Shown: piece after piece, positions 45,840 through 54,845 of the stretch
Layout: every line of letters begins with the position of its first letter
Numbering within the stretch: the first letter of the stretch is position 1
Assembly: GCF_014644555.1 (NCBI RefSeq)
Contig: NZ_BMKX01000007.1
Coordinates: 1 to 64,000 of the forward strand
Length of the DNA: 64,000 nucleotides
Direction of reading: 5' to 3'
Source of the DNA: Glutamicibacter ardleyensis
GTDB lineage: Bacteria; Actinomycetota; Actinomycetes; Actinomycetales; Micrococcaceae
Position numbers and translations under genes: made by a program
Notes under the pieces: generated by a model
The model's input: the letters and a program-made list of their open reading frames with translations, nothing else
Database searches by the model: none
Told to the model about the DNA's origin: nothing

Positions 45840-47174
45840 TTAGCTTCCAGAAAATTGTGGTGTTCCAGAAACCGTTCCGGTGACCGAGAGCCGTTGGGGT
45901 TGCACCCCATTGATCTCGTAGTCCCCTACGATGCGTGCCTTATAAATTGCCGGGTTATGCGTTGCGATGGTGCGTGCGTTGCGCCAATGCCGGTCCATGT
46001 TGCAGCTGTTGCGTGTAGCCGATGCCCCGAGCCCGTCAAAGAGTTTGCTCGTCGCCCCGATCACCAAGGGCTGCACAATGGTCTGGGCGCGGTTTGCCGC
46101 CAGCTCGCACACGGCGAAGCGTTCCTCGGAGTTCAGGTTCGCATCGGCCATCGCCGATTCGACTTCCAGCACCGCCCCCATGACCACGGAGTCGGCGGCA
46201 AAAACTTCGGCGGATACCTCACCGACCAGCTGCAGTACCTGTGGTTCGCGGTGTACCGGAACCCCTGTTCCGGTACTGAAGCTGCGGGTACGTGCCTGAA
46301 CCGAAGATCGCAGGTCGTTTAGTGCGGCCCGACCAATTCCGGCTTGCACCGCCATGAGTACCAGCTGGAAGATTGCGGCCTCCGGGTCGGTGGGATCTTC
46401 GGGCATGAAGGTATCCACCGGAACATTGTGGAATTCGGTACTGCCGGTACCGGTCAGCTGCTGACCAAACCCGTCCCAGTCATCAAGGATCTTCACACCA
46501 CTGTGTTGCGTTGAAACCACGGCGATCTGGCGACCAGGGATCTCTGGGTGGGCTACCGCAACGGTGGTCCAGTCCGCAAAAATGGTACCGGTGCAATAAA
46601 ATTTGCGGCCGTTGACCAACCACCGCGAGTCTTGCTCAGTTACCTTCGTGTTCAGTACGCCCAGCGCGTTTCCGCCCTCTTCGGTATAAGCATTGCCAAC
46701 GATCTGGCCGGCGCTGATTCGCGTAGTCCACTTGCTGCGTAGCACTTGGTCTTCTAAGCGCACCACATTTTCTACGAAGGCAATATGGGCTCTCCAGAGT
46801 TGTGCCACGTGCGAATCAGCTTCGGCTAGCTCAATAAGCAACCGAAACACATCGCTTAGCCGTGCGCCATGACCACCTTCGGCAATGGATAGTCGCAACG
46901 CGCCGAAGCGTTCACGATTAAGCAGCCCGACCTGTTCGAAGGGGAGTATCCGTTGCCGGTCACGCTCACTAGACCCGGCGGCAATCTGTGCGAAGACGGG
47001 ACGGAAGATATCTGCAAGTCGTTCATACTGTTCATCTGCGCCAGAACCTGGAGTTATTTTGAGCAATTGTCGTGTGGGTAGCTCTACAGGCAGCTCATCA
47101 AGCTCCGCAGCGTTACCGGCCACAGACGGATCGCTAAGCGCATTAAAGTCGCCAGCTAAATCGCCAAATGACAT
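45840..47174 (-). CDS. SfnB/DszC-like acyl-CoA dehydrogenase-fold monooxygenase (sulfur operon 2)
   Basis: A 444-residue flavin oxygenase of the same type as the protein at 31406, with a 45-residue N-terminal extension. Conserved blocks: ERDRQRILPFEQVGLLNRERF, AQLWRAHIAF, GNAYTEEGG, NGRKFYCTGTIFADW, GTGSTEFHNVPV and DRHWRNARTIATHNPAIYKAR. The ATG at 47174 is chosen because AGAGGA is seven bases upstream and the SAM riboswitch ends 20 nt before it; an open frame continuing upstream runs into the riboswitch. Such closeness implies that the switch controls ribosome access. Confidence 0.88.
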   Translation of the reverse strand: MSFGDLAGDFNALSDPSVAGNAAELDELPVELPTRQLLKITPGSGADEQYERLADIFRPVFAQIAAGSSERDRQRILPFEQVGLLNRERFGALRLSIAEGGHGARLSDVFRLLIELAEADSHVAQLWRAHIAFVENVVRLEDQVLRSKWTTRISAGQIVGNAYTEEGGNALGVLNTKVTEQDSRWLVNGRKFYCTGTIFADWTTVAVAHPEIPGRQIAVVSTQHSGVKILDDWDGFGQQLTGTGSTEFHNVPVDTFMPEDPTDPEAAIFQLVLMAVQAGIGRAALNDLRSSVQARTRSFSTGTGVPVHREPQVLQLVGEVSAEVFAADSVVMGAVLEVESAMADANLNSEERFAVCELAANRAQTIVQPLVIGATSKLFDGLGASATRNSCNMDRHWRNARTIATHNPAIYKARIVGDYEINGVQPQRLSVTGTVSGTPQFSGS

Positions 47175-47193
47175 CAAAAGTCCTCTATTCTTT

Positions 47194-47287
47194 CCATCGG
47201 TTCTGGCTGTAGCACCGTCCCGGGCCAAAAAATGGTGGGTGGTTGCTGCGACGTCTTCGAGCCAAATCTCTCGGTCGCTCTGGATGG
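47194..47287 (-). promoter_or_regulatory. SAM riboswitch of sulfur operon 2 (translation-type layout)
   Basis: Minus strand. The P1 strands lie at 47283-47287 and 47194-47198. The core has GAGCGACCGAGAGATTTGG, GACGTCGCAGCAACC and GGTGCTACAGCCAGAACC, with a longer P3 arm. Only about 20 nt separate P1 from the start codon, and the Shine-Dalgarno AGAGGA lies directly 3' of P1. There is no room for a terminator. Confidence 0.88.
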
Positions 47288-47558
47288 TTCGTAATCATTT
47301 GTAGCCTGAGAATTACGTTGCCTTCAACCCGGCAAGTCATATTTCTTCGTGCTGGCATGACCCTTGAATTGCATCAAGGACTCCACTTATCCGGCATAGT
47401 CGAACGCCACACCCAGCGTTTCGCGATTTTTCAGCCAAATACGTTGTTGATGAAATAAAAATCGAAACATCTTGATGATGTGACGTAGTTATCGAATATT
47501 TTTCATATTACGACGGATTTGCATTGAATTCGTTCGAAAGCCTGTAATGGTCATATAA

Positions 47559-47660
47559 CCATCCCGAGCGGCCAAGAGATCTGGCTCTGTGACGCCGCAG
47601 CAACCACCACACACGATCTGTAAATAGATGTGTGGCCGGTGCTACCGCCAGGAACGATGG
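47559..47660 (+). promoter_or_regulatory. SAM riboswitch upstream of acsA
   Basis: Plus strand. CCATC (47559-47563) pairs with GATGG (47656-47660). The core has GAGCGGCCAAGAGATCTGG, TGACGCCGCAGCAACC, a P3 hairpin CACACA...TGTGTG and GGTGCTACCGCCAGGAACG. It is divergent from the switch at 47194-47287; about 270 bp of AT-rich sequence between them hold both promoters and one TGACGTAG motif at 47481. Confidence 0.86.
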
Positions 47661-47662
47661 AG

Positions 47663-47815
47663 ATGAATCATGGTTTTCATATTGCCCTGCCCCAGCTGGC
47701 TTACTCGAAGAAGTTGCTCGATGATGTGCCAGCAACTGGACACCCGCTAGCTAAACAACGCGCACGTAAGCACCGCAGGAACAGCAGCCCCAAACTTTTC
47801 AAGGAAACGCAATGA
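47663..47815 (+). CDS. Candidate 50-codon leader ORF overlapping acsA
   Basis: An open frame from the ATG at 47663, right at the 3' edge of the SAM riboswitch, encodes 50 residues with a basic C-terminal half. It ends in a TGA that overlaps the acsA ATG (ATGA, 47812-47815). GATGGAG just before it is too close to be a good ribosome-binding site, and acsA has its own AAGGAA. It resembles the metN leader in layout only. It may be chance. Confidence 0.25.
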   Translation: MNHGFHIALPQLAYSKKLLDDVPATGHPLAKQRARKHRRNSSPKLFKETQ

Positions 47816-49776
47816 CTATCACCAAGTTGCCCACTACAACCTCACCTGCTGGCACCGAGAACCGTCAGGAGTTCTGGGACGAAGCAGCAAACTTGCTCGA
47901 CTGGGACACCAAATGGCACACCACTAGCCAGATCATTGCCGCGGACCCACAAGCAAAGCGTGGACCACAGATCTCTTGGTACCTCGGTGGCAAGCTCAAC
48001 GCCGCCGTGAACTGCGCGGACCGCCACGTGGAATCCGGAAATGGCGACAAGGTCGCGCTCTACTTTGAGGGCGAGCCTGGCGATCGCATTGCGGTGACCT
48101 ACCAAAACCTGCAAGATCGCGTTAGCCAAGCGGCCAACGCGCTATTGGAACTCGGTATTACCAAGGGTGACCGCGTGGTCATCTACCTACCGGTGCTCAT
48201 CGAAACAATTGTGATCACCCTGGCCTGCGCCCGTATCGGCGCGATCCATTCACTGGTCTTCGGAGGTTTCTCCGCGGAGGCACTCAAATTTCGTGTGGAA
48301 GACACCAAAGCGAAGCTGCTGGTGACCACCGACGGTCAATTCCGTCGTGGGAGCTCGGTTCCCGTCAAAACCAATGCCGATATTGCGGTCTCCGGAGAAA
48401 ATGACATTGAAAAGGTGCTGGTTATTCAGCGCACCGGGGACGACATTCCTTGGACCGAAGGACGCGACCTGTGGTGGCACGAAACGGTAGAGAACCAGCC
48501 CACGCACCACAAAGCCGAAGCCTTCGACTCTGAGACGCCGCTGTTCATCATGTACACCTCGGGAACTACCGGACAGCCTAAGGGGCTGGTGCACACCACC
48601 GGCGGTTACCTCACTCAGGCTGCTTATAGCCACAATCTTTTGTTCGGCAATCCTGATGAGTCTCAGCGCTCCGATGACGTGCACTGGTGCACCGCGGATT
48701 TGGCTTGGGTTACCGCACATACTTATGAAATTTATGGGCCACTAGCCAACGGTGTCACCCAGGTGATCTACGAGGGTGTGCCTAACGCACCGCATCCCGG
48801 ACGCCACTTTGAAATTATCGAGCGCTACAAGGTCACCAGTTACTACACTGCACCCACACTGGTCCGCTCGCTGATGGGTTGGTTCCCCGACGGCATTCCG
48901 GACAATTACGATTTGTCCTCACTTCGTGTGGGCGGCACCGTGGGCGAAGCGGTCAATCCCGAAGCGTGGCGTTGGCTACGCGCCCAGGTGGGACGAGACA
49001 CCGAGCACGGGATCCCGATGGTTGACACCTGGTGGCAGTCCGAGTCAGGAGCTACAGTACTTTCGCCGTTGCCTACCGATGCGCACTTCAAGCCAGGCTG
49101 TGCCTCGCGCGCCCTACCGGGTGTATCGGTGGACATTGTTGATGCTGCGGGAAATACCGTGGCTGCAAACGAACAAGGAAATATCGTAATTACCCAGACC
49201 GGCCCATCGATGGCCCGGACGGTCTGGGGAAATCCGGAACGTTATTACACCAGCTACTGGGAGCAATATGTTGCTCAGGGTTGGTTCCTTGCCGGTGATG
49301 GTGCCCGCTTTGATGAGGACGGGGATATCTATATCCTGGGCCGCACCGATGACGTAATCAATATTTCCGGGCACCGGCTGTCAACCATTGAGATTGAGTC
49401 GGCTTTAGTGACCCATGCAGGTGTCGTCGAGGCCGGAGTCTGCCCCACCCCGGATGCGAAGACCGGCCACGCGGCCACCGCCTTTGTGGTTCCGCTGGAT
49501 AAGACACTGATCTCAGCAAACCCTGATGCGCAAACGCTTGCACGTCAGCAAGAGTTCATCACCATCCTGCGCGCAACGGTCACCGAGCAGATCGGCCCAA
49601 TCGCTAAACCACGCGATATCGTATTGGTCCCAGATGTTCCTAAGACCCGTTCGGGCAAGATCATGCGCCGCCTGCTGACCCAGCTCTTCGAAGGAACCAA
49701 GCTCGGCGACACCACCAGCTTGCAAAATGAGCCGTGCATCGCCGAGCTAGAGGAGATTTGCCGGGCACGGAGCTAA
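47812..49776 (+). CDS. acsA: Acetate-CoA ligase (acetyl-CoA synthetase), SAM-riboswitch controlled
   Basis: AMP-forming acyl-CoA synthetase (654 aa) making acetyl-CoA from acetate, ATP and CoA. Visible motifs: TSGTTGQPKG phosphate loop, DTWWQSESG (W407-W408 restrict the pocket to small acids such as acetate), the YILGRTDDVI hinge and the acetylation-regulated lysine K616 in TRSGKIMRR. AAGGAA precedes the ATG. Control by a SAM riboswitch is unusual for this enzyme. A plausible reason is recycling of acetate released when MetY uses O-acetylhomoserine. A terminator follows directly. Confidence 0.92.
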   Translation: MTITKLPTTTSPAGTENRQEFWDEAANLLDWDTKWHTTSQIIAADPQAKRGPQISWYLGGKLNAAVNCADRHVESGNGDKVALYFEGEPGDRIAVTYQNLQDRVSQAANALLELGITKGDRVVIYLPVLIETIVITLACARIGAIHSLVFGGFSAEALKFRVEDTKAKLLVTTDGQFRRGSSVPVKTNADIAVSGENDIEKVLVIQRTGDDIPWTEGRDLWWHETVENQPTHHKAEAFDSETPLFIMYTSGTTGQPKGLVHTTGGYLTQAAYSHNLLFGNPDESQRSDDVHWCTADLAWVTAHTYEIYGPLANGVTQVIYEGVPNAPHPGRHFEIIERYKVTSYYTAPTLVRSLMGWFPDGIPDNYDLSSLRVGGTVGEAVNPEAWRWLRAQVGRDTEHGIPMVDTWWQSESGATVLSPLPTDAHFKPGCASRALPGVSVDIVDAAGNTVAANEQGNIVITQTGPSMARTVWGNPERYYTSYWEQYVAQGWFLAGDGARFDEDGDIYILGRTDDVINISGHRLSTIEIESALVTHAGVVEAGVCPTPDAKTGHAATAFVVPLDKTLISANPDAQTLARQQEFITILRATVTEQIGPIAKPRDIVLVPDVPKTRSGKIMRRLLTQLFEGTKLGDTTSLQNEPCIAELEEICRARS

Positions 49777-49786
49777 ACAGTTTCAG

Positions 49787-49833
49787 CTACAAATCTGCCC
49801 CGCAGTTCGTTGAACTGCGGGGCAGATTTGTAG
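49787..49833. terminator. Terminator between acsA and the BCCT gene
   Basis: A perfect 22-bp inverted repeat (49787-49808 and 49812-49833) with a GTT loop, followed by CGTTTT on the plus strand. It separates convergent genes. Confidence 0.9.
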
Positions 49834-49845
49834 CGTTTTACATCA

Positions 49846-51660
49846 TTACTCGTCGATACGCTCAGGCTTGGCCGACCCAGTTGAGCCGGAGTCTTCCGTC
49901 GCGGAGGACGAATCGGCTGCCTTCGTCTTGAGCACAAATTCTTTGCCCTCTATCAACGGGATTTCCGTGGTCATCAAGCTGAACTGGCTTCCATCGTGGC
50001 GTTCTACGCCCTCGGTGACCGATTGCTCCAAGACCTGACGAGCTACCTTGTCGCTTAGCACCAGAGGGTCCTTACTCAGATCCTTCCAGATGGCCACGCA
50101 GAGCAGGAGCATCACTAGGACAAACGGCAGCGCGGAAACGATTGTAATATTCTTCAGACCGTTCAACGCTTCGGCTGGCTTGTCGCCACCGGCAAGTAGC
50201 ATCACCGCAGCTACCGCGCCTACGGCAACGCCCCAGAAGATAATGGACTTCTTTGATGGTTCCGCGGCTCCGCGTTCGCTGAGCGCACCCATCACGATGG
50301 ATGCAGAGTCAGCGCCGGTGACGAAGAAGATCGCAATCAGCAACACAGTCACGATCATGAGCAGCACCGCAATCCAACCCGGCAATGGTAGCGCTTCAAG
50401 CAGATCAAAGAGGATCAAGTCAAAGTTGAGGTCCGGGACTCCGTCCACCATGTTCACCAGGGCAGCACCGGTATCCCCAGCCTGCTCGGCACGTTCCTGC
50501 AAGCCTATGGCGCCGCCGCCAAAGATCGAGAACCAGATTAGGGTAACGCTGGAAGGTACCAACAGCACACCGGTCACAAACTGACGAATGGTGCGACCAC
50601 GCGAAATACGGGCGATAAACAAGCCAACGAATGGTGCCCATGAAACCCACCATGCCCAGTAGAACACGGTCCAGGAGGACAGCCAAGCAGACATTGCTTC
50701 GCCGCCGGAACCGGCGGTACGTGATGCCATCTGCGGAAGGTCACCAATGAAGGCGCCCACGGCATTTGGAATTACGTTAAGAATGAACAGCGTTGGTCCG
50801 CCGATGAAGACGATCAATGCAATGACGAGGGCCAAGACCATGTTGATATTTGAAAGCCACTGAATTCCGCGTTCAATGCCGGATACGGCCGAGGCGACGA
50901 ACAGCGCAGTCAAAATGGCAATGATAATAACCAAGACACCGGAGCCGACCTTGGCCATTACACCGCTGGCCTGTATGCCGCCACCGATCTGCAGTGCACC
51001 AAGACCCAAAGAACACGCGGAGCCGAACAGCGTGGCCAAAATGGCCAAGATGTTAATGGTGCGGCCACCCCAGCTATGGGTGACCCGTTCGCCGAAGATT
51101 GAGGAGAACATCGCGGAGAACAGCTGTGGGCGTCCGAGCCGGAAGCTACCGTAAGCCATTCCTAGACCAACAATTGCGTACATGGCCCATGGGAACAAGG
51201 TCCAGTGGAAGAGCGTCGTGCCCATCGCGGTGCTCAATGCAGCAGGAGTTTGCCCGTCCACGGTTCCTGGTGGAGGTGACATGTAGAAGTACAGCGGCTC
51301 GCCGACACCGTAGAACACCAACCCGATGCCCATACCGGTAGCAAACATCATGGAGATCCAAGAGACGGTGCTGAATTGTGGCTTCTCACCGTCTTTCCCG
51401 AGTGGGATGCGACCGAAATTTTTGGCAGCAACAACGAGGACAAATACGGTAAATACCGAGGCTGCGATCACAAATAGCCAGCCGGTATTCGTTACCACCC
51501 AGTTGAGTGCGGCATCAGAAGCGACGCCTAGCCCTTTGGGAGTAACGAATCCCCACACGATAAACGCCAAGGCCAAGCATCCGGGTGAAGGGTCGGTTGC
51601 CAGATCGTGGACTCGGTTGAGCATTGCTTTGAGGGCATCGTGCACTGGCTTCTTATTCAA
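49846..51660 (-). CDS. BCCT-family transporter (betaine/choline/carnitine type)
   Basis: Integral membrane transporter (about 604 aa, 12 helices) for quaternary ammonium compounds such as glycine betaine. Diagnostic segments are MMFATGMGIGLVFYGVGEPLYFY near residue 90 (written as seen over positions about 90-112) and the WAWWVSWAPFVGLFIARISRG helix-8/9 region near 340. A charged C-terminal tail of about 100 residues may sense osmotic state, as in BetP. The start is uncertain: TTG at 51660 is the first available codon after an in-frame stop, but its ribosome-binding site is poor, and an ATG at 51624 is an alternative. Confidence 0.88.
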   Translation of the reverse strand: MNKKPVHDALKAMLNRVHDLATDPSPGCLALAFIVWGFVTPKGLGVASDAALNWVVTNTGWLFVIAASVFTVFVLVVAAKNFGRIPLGKDGEKPQFSTVSWISMMFATGMGIGLVFYGVGEPLYFYMSPPPGTVDGQTPAALSTAMGTTLFHWTLFPWAMYAIVGLGMAYGSFRLGRPQLFSAMFSSIFGERVTHSWGGRTINILAILATLFGSACSLGLGALQIGGGIQASGVMAKVGSGVLVIIIAILTALFVASAVSGIERGIQWLSNINMVLALVIALIVFIGGPTLFILNVIPNAVGAFIGDLPQMASRTAGSGGEAMSAWLSSWTVFYWAWWVSWAPFVGLFIARISRGRTIRQFVTGVLLVPSSVTLIWFSIFGGGAIGLQERAEQAGDTGAALVNMVDGVPDLNFDLILFDLLEALPLPGWIAVLLMIVTVLLIAIFFVTGADSASIVMGALSERGAAEPSKKSIIFWGVAVGAVAAVMLLAGGDKPAEALNGLKNITIVSALPFVLVMLLLCVAIWKDLSKDPLVLSDKVARQVLEQSVTEGVERHDGSQFSLMTTEIPLIEGKEFVLKTKAADSSSATEDSGSTGSAKPERIDE

Positions 51661-52046
51661 CAGCGGAAGGCGCTGAAATAATAGCCCTCGGGTGCCAGCT
51701 TCTGCGGAGGTTGACTAAATCAACTCAGTAGAGCGGGGAAACATATTTGCTCCTTGACCTCTTCAAAGGCCTTATCCATCATGGTCCCACCGCGAATAAG
51801 GGTCAAACCTAGCAGGATTTGACGTGCTGTTTTAAATGCAACCTAAGGACTTACGTCCCTTGTGAGACACAGTTAACGGTGGGCTCATGTGAATTTCCTC
51901 GCCAAGCAAGATTTTCTGCATTAGTCAGCAAAACCGACCAGATCAGAGGTTCTTTTCCCAGTTCAAAAAAATTTGAGCAGAAAAATTTAGGACAAACGTC
52001 GCGCTTTATCTTGACCGATTCAAAATAAATAGGGCAAGCTAGTGTT
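51661..52046. promoter_or_regulatory. Control region between the BCCT gene and furA
   Basis: A 386-bp AT-rich gap between divergent genes. Before furA, TTGACC (52011-52016), an 18-nt spacer and CAAGCT (52035-52040) would place transcription start at the furA ATG (52047). No Shine-Dalgarno site is present, so a leaderless furA message is likely, as reported in mycobacteria. I see no other defined element in the rest. Confidence 0.45.
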
Positions 52047-52478
52047 ATGACTACATTCGGGGGAATCGAGAAGGTGCTACGCGAAGCATCCATGCGGGTC
52101 ACTCGTCCGCGCGTTGCGGTGCTTGCAGCGGTCACCGCTCACCCCCATGCGGATACCGAGACAATTATTGACGCGGTCCGCCAAGAACACCCTACGATTT
52201 CCCATCAAGCGGTGTACGACTCATTAAAACTCCTCACCACCCTGGGGCTGCTCCGTCAGATTCAACCCCACGGTCATATCGCCCGCTACGAGGCCCGCGT
52301 GGGAGATAACCATCACCACGTGGTCTGTCGTAGCTGCGGAGCATTGGCCGATGTTGACTGCGCTATTGGAGCCTCCCCGTGTCTACACGCCTCCGATGAT
52401 CACGGTTTCAGCATCGATGAGGCCGAAGTTATCTACTGGGGGCTCTGCCCAGAGTGCCAGTCAGCCAAAACAGCCTAA
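52047..52478 (+). CDS. furA: Fur-family regulator FurA
   Basis: Metal-dependent repressor (143 aa) that usually controls its own operon and katG. The winged helix covers about residues 1-80 (SHQAVYDSLKLLTTLGLL is the recognition region). The C-terminal dimer domain has HHHVVCRSCG (Cys94, Cys97) and CPEC (Cys134, Cys137) for structural zinc, plus further histidines. It lies immediately upstream of katG with a 117-bp gap. No Shine-Dalgarno site precedes it, which fits leaderless translation. It likely senses peroxide or iron. Confidence 0.92.
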   Translation: MTTFGGIEKVLREASMRVTRPRVAVLAAVTAHPHADTETIIDAVRQEHPTISHQAVYDSLKLLTTLGLLRQIQPHGHIARYEARVGDNHHHVVCRSCGALADVDCAIGASPCLHASDDHGFSIDEAEVIYWGLCPECQSAKTA

Positions 52479-52595
52479 CCAGCTAAACATTTTATTTAAA
52501 AAGAAGTACCGCAAGGAACTAACCTTCATCTTCGCGGGCCATTGCCCTGCGGACGTGAAAAATCACGCCCAATTCAGTACCAGAAGGAAAACTAT

Positions 52596-54773
52596 ATGTC
52601 AGAAACGACTGCAGGCCAGTGCCCAGTAGTAGGAGCCGGACGCGTTCACCCTACCCGGGGCAATGCGAACACCGAATGGTGGCCAAATAAGCTCAATCTG
52701 AAGGTTCTATCCAAGAACCAGGAAGCCACCAACCCGCTTGATGCCGACTTCGACTACCCAGCAGCATTCGAAGCACTGGATTTCGCAGCCGTTAAGGCCG
52801 ATATCGCCGAGCTGATGACCAAGTCCTACGACTGGTGGCCAGCAGACTTCGGTCACTACGGTCCATTCTTCATCCGCATGGCCTGGCACGCGGCAGGCAC
52901 CTACCGCTCCCACGACGGTCGCGGTGGCGCAGGCGCCGGTCAACAGCGTTTTGCACCGCTGAACTCCTGGCCAGATAACGTGAACCTGGATAAGGCACGT
53001 CGTCTGCTCTGGCCAGTAAAGAAGAAGTACGGCCAGTCGCTGTCCTGGGCCGACCTCATCATCTTGGCCGGTAACGTTTCCCTCGAAGACATGGGATTCG
53101 AAACCTTCGGTTACGGTGGCGGCCGCAAGGACGTCTGGGAAGCGGATGATGACGTGTACTGGGGCCCGGAAAAGGTCTGGCTGGAAAGCGAACGTTACAC
53201 CGGCGCACGCAACCTCGAAGCTCCGCTGGCAGCCGTCCAGATGGGCCTGATCTACGTGAACCCTGAGGGTCCAGATGGCGTTGCAGATCCTTTGGCCTCG
53301 GCCATCGACATCCGCGAAACCTTCCGCCGCATGGGCATGAACGACGAAGAAACCGTCGCACTGATCGCCGGTGGCCACACCTTCGGCAAGACCCACGGCG
53401 CCAGCGCCGAAACCCACAAGGGCGAAGACCCGGAGTCCGCTCCGCTGGAAATGCAGGGACTGGGCTGGAAGTCCGGCCACGGTACCGGCCACGGCGATGA
53501 CACCATCGGCTCAGGTCTGGAAGTGACCTGGACCTACCACCCAACCCGTTGGGACAACGAGTTCTTCCACATCCTCTTCGCGTACGAGTGGGAACTGTTC
53601 CACTCCGAGGCCGGCGCACAGCAGTGGCGTCCAAAGAACGGCGCCGGCGCCGATATGGTGCCGATGGCTCACAACCCAGCCGTGCGTCGCGAACCACGCA
53701 TGCTGACCAGTGACCTGGCCCTGCGTTTTGACCCGGTTTACGGTCCAATCTCGGAAGACTTCAAGAACAACCCAGAGAAGTTTGCGGACGCTTTCGGCCG
53801 CGCTTGGTTCAAGCTGACTCACCGCGACATGGGCCCGAAGTCCCGTTACTTCGGACCAGAAATCCCGGCAGAAGACCTAGCTTGGCAAGATCCCCTACCG
53901 GCAGCCCCTGCAGTAACCTTGGGCGCTACCGAGGTTGCGGCATTGAAGGCCCTCATCGCGCAGTCCGGCCTTTCGGTACAGCAGTTGGTTTCCACCGCAT
54001 GGAAGGCAGCTGCAAGCTTCCGTTCCTCTGATAAGCGCGGTGGCGTTAACGGTGGCCGTATCCGTTTGGAACCACAGGTCTCCTGGAGTGTGAACCAGCC
54101 AGAACAGCTCAAGGTAGTAATCGCAGTCCTTGAGCAGATCGTGGAAGAGTTTAACGCTACTTCTGCCATCAAGGCTTCCTTCGCAGACGTTGTAGTTTTG
54201 GCTGGCAACGTCGGTGTTGAGCAGGCAGCATTGGCTGCTGGCCAGCAGATTGAGGTTCCATTCACTCCGGGTCGCGTTGACGCTACCCAGGAACAGACCG
54301 ACGTGGAGCAGTTCGCTTGGTTGGAGCCAGTGTCCGACGGTTTCCGCAACTACGATTCCGAGTTCTTGAATTTGCCTCCGGAATACCTGCTCATTGACCG
54401 CGCTAACCTGTTGGGCCTCAACGCACCGGAGATGACCGTATTGCTCGGTGGTCTACGTGTATTAGGCAACAACTGGGATGGTTCGAACCACGGTGTCTTC
54501 ACCGACACCCCGGGCGCATTGACCAATGACTTCTTCGCGAACCTGATGGAACTGGGCCTTGAGTGGACCCCTGACGCCGAAGAGAAGACCTATGCAACCA
54601 CCGACGGCCGCTGGGTTGGTAGCCGCGTGGACTTGGTCTTCGGCTCAAACTCCGAGCTACGTGCATTGGCCGAGGTTTACGCCGCGGATGATGCGAAGGA
54701 GACATTTGCTACGGACTTCGCCGCAGCCTGGGCCAAGCTCATGGATGCTGACCGGTTCGACCTGCTTAAGTAA
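52596..54773 (+). CDS. katG: Catalase-peroxidase KatG
   Basis: Bifunctional haem catalase-peroxidase (725 aa) detoxifying hydrogen peroxide. The ATG at 52596 follows AGAAGGAAAAC. All key residues are present: distal R94, W97, H98; the Trp97-Tyr220-Met246 covalent adduct needed for catalase activity; proximal H261 in [10 protein letters not shown]. The C-terminal half is the normal non-catalytic duplicate. It is downstream of furA, the expected repressor. Codon use is strongly biased to C/G third positions, consistent with high expression. A terminator follows. Confidence 0.97.
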   Translation: MSETTAGQCPVVGAGRVHPTRGNANTEWWPNKLNLKVLSKNQEATNPLDADFDYPAAFEALDFAAVKADIAELMTKSYDWWPADFGHYGPFFIRMAWHAAGTYRSHDGRGGAGAGQQRFAPLNSWPDNVNLDKARRLLWPVKKKYGQSLSWADLIILAGNVSLEDMGFETFGYGGGRKDVWEADDDVYWGPEKVWLESERYTGARNLEAPLAAVQMGLIYVNPEGPDGVADPLASAIDIRETFRRMGMNDEETVALIAGGHTFGKTHGASAETHKGEDPESAPLEMQGLGWKSGHGTGHGDDTIGSGLEVTWTYHPTRWDNEFFHILFAYEWELFHSEAGAQQWRPKNGAGADMVPMAHNPAVRREPRMLTSDLALRFDPVYGPISEDFKNNPEKFADAFGRAWFKLTHRDMGPKSRYFGPEIPAEDLAWQDPLPAAPAVTLGATEVAALKALIAQSGLSVQQLVSTAWKAAASFRSSDKRGGVNGGRIRLEPQVSWSVNQPEQLKVVIAVLEQIVEEFNATSAIKASFADVVVLAGNVGVEQAALAAGQQIEVPFTPGRVDATQEQTDVEQFAWLEPVSDGFRNYDSEFLNLPPEYLLIDRANLLGLNAPEMTVLLGGLRVLGNNWDGSNHGVFTDTPGALTNDFFANLMELGLEWTPDAEEKTYATTDGRWVGSRVDLVFGSNSELRALAEVYAADDAKETFATDFAAAWAKLMDADRFDLLK

Positions 54774-54787
54774 CTAGTTTCTTCGCT

Positions 54788-54833
54788 CATAGTTGTGGCT
54801 GTCACCCCCCATGGAGTGACAGCCACAACTATG
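54788..54833. terminator. Terminator between katG and ogt
   Basis: An 18-bp perfect inverted repeat (54788-54805 and 54816-54833) with a 10-nt loop between convergent genes. TGTTTCT follows on the plus strand. Confidence 0.82.
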
Positions 54834-54845
54834 TGTTTCTACAAC

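Noticed and set aside
47812-49776. Methylmercaptopropionate-CoA ligase (DmdB) for the SAM-controlled synthetase
   Set aside because: Length, the WWQSESG pocket and the overall pattern are those of acetyl-CoA synthetase rather than the shorter medium-chain ligases.
52707-53492. 261-codon open frame antisense to katG, and other long antisense frames (for example 1121-1645 and 6612-7241 minus)
   Set aside because: They mirror the biased codon use of strongly coding genes, have no ribosome-binding sites and resemble no family.
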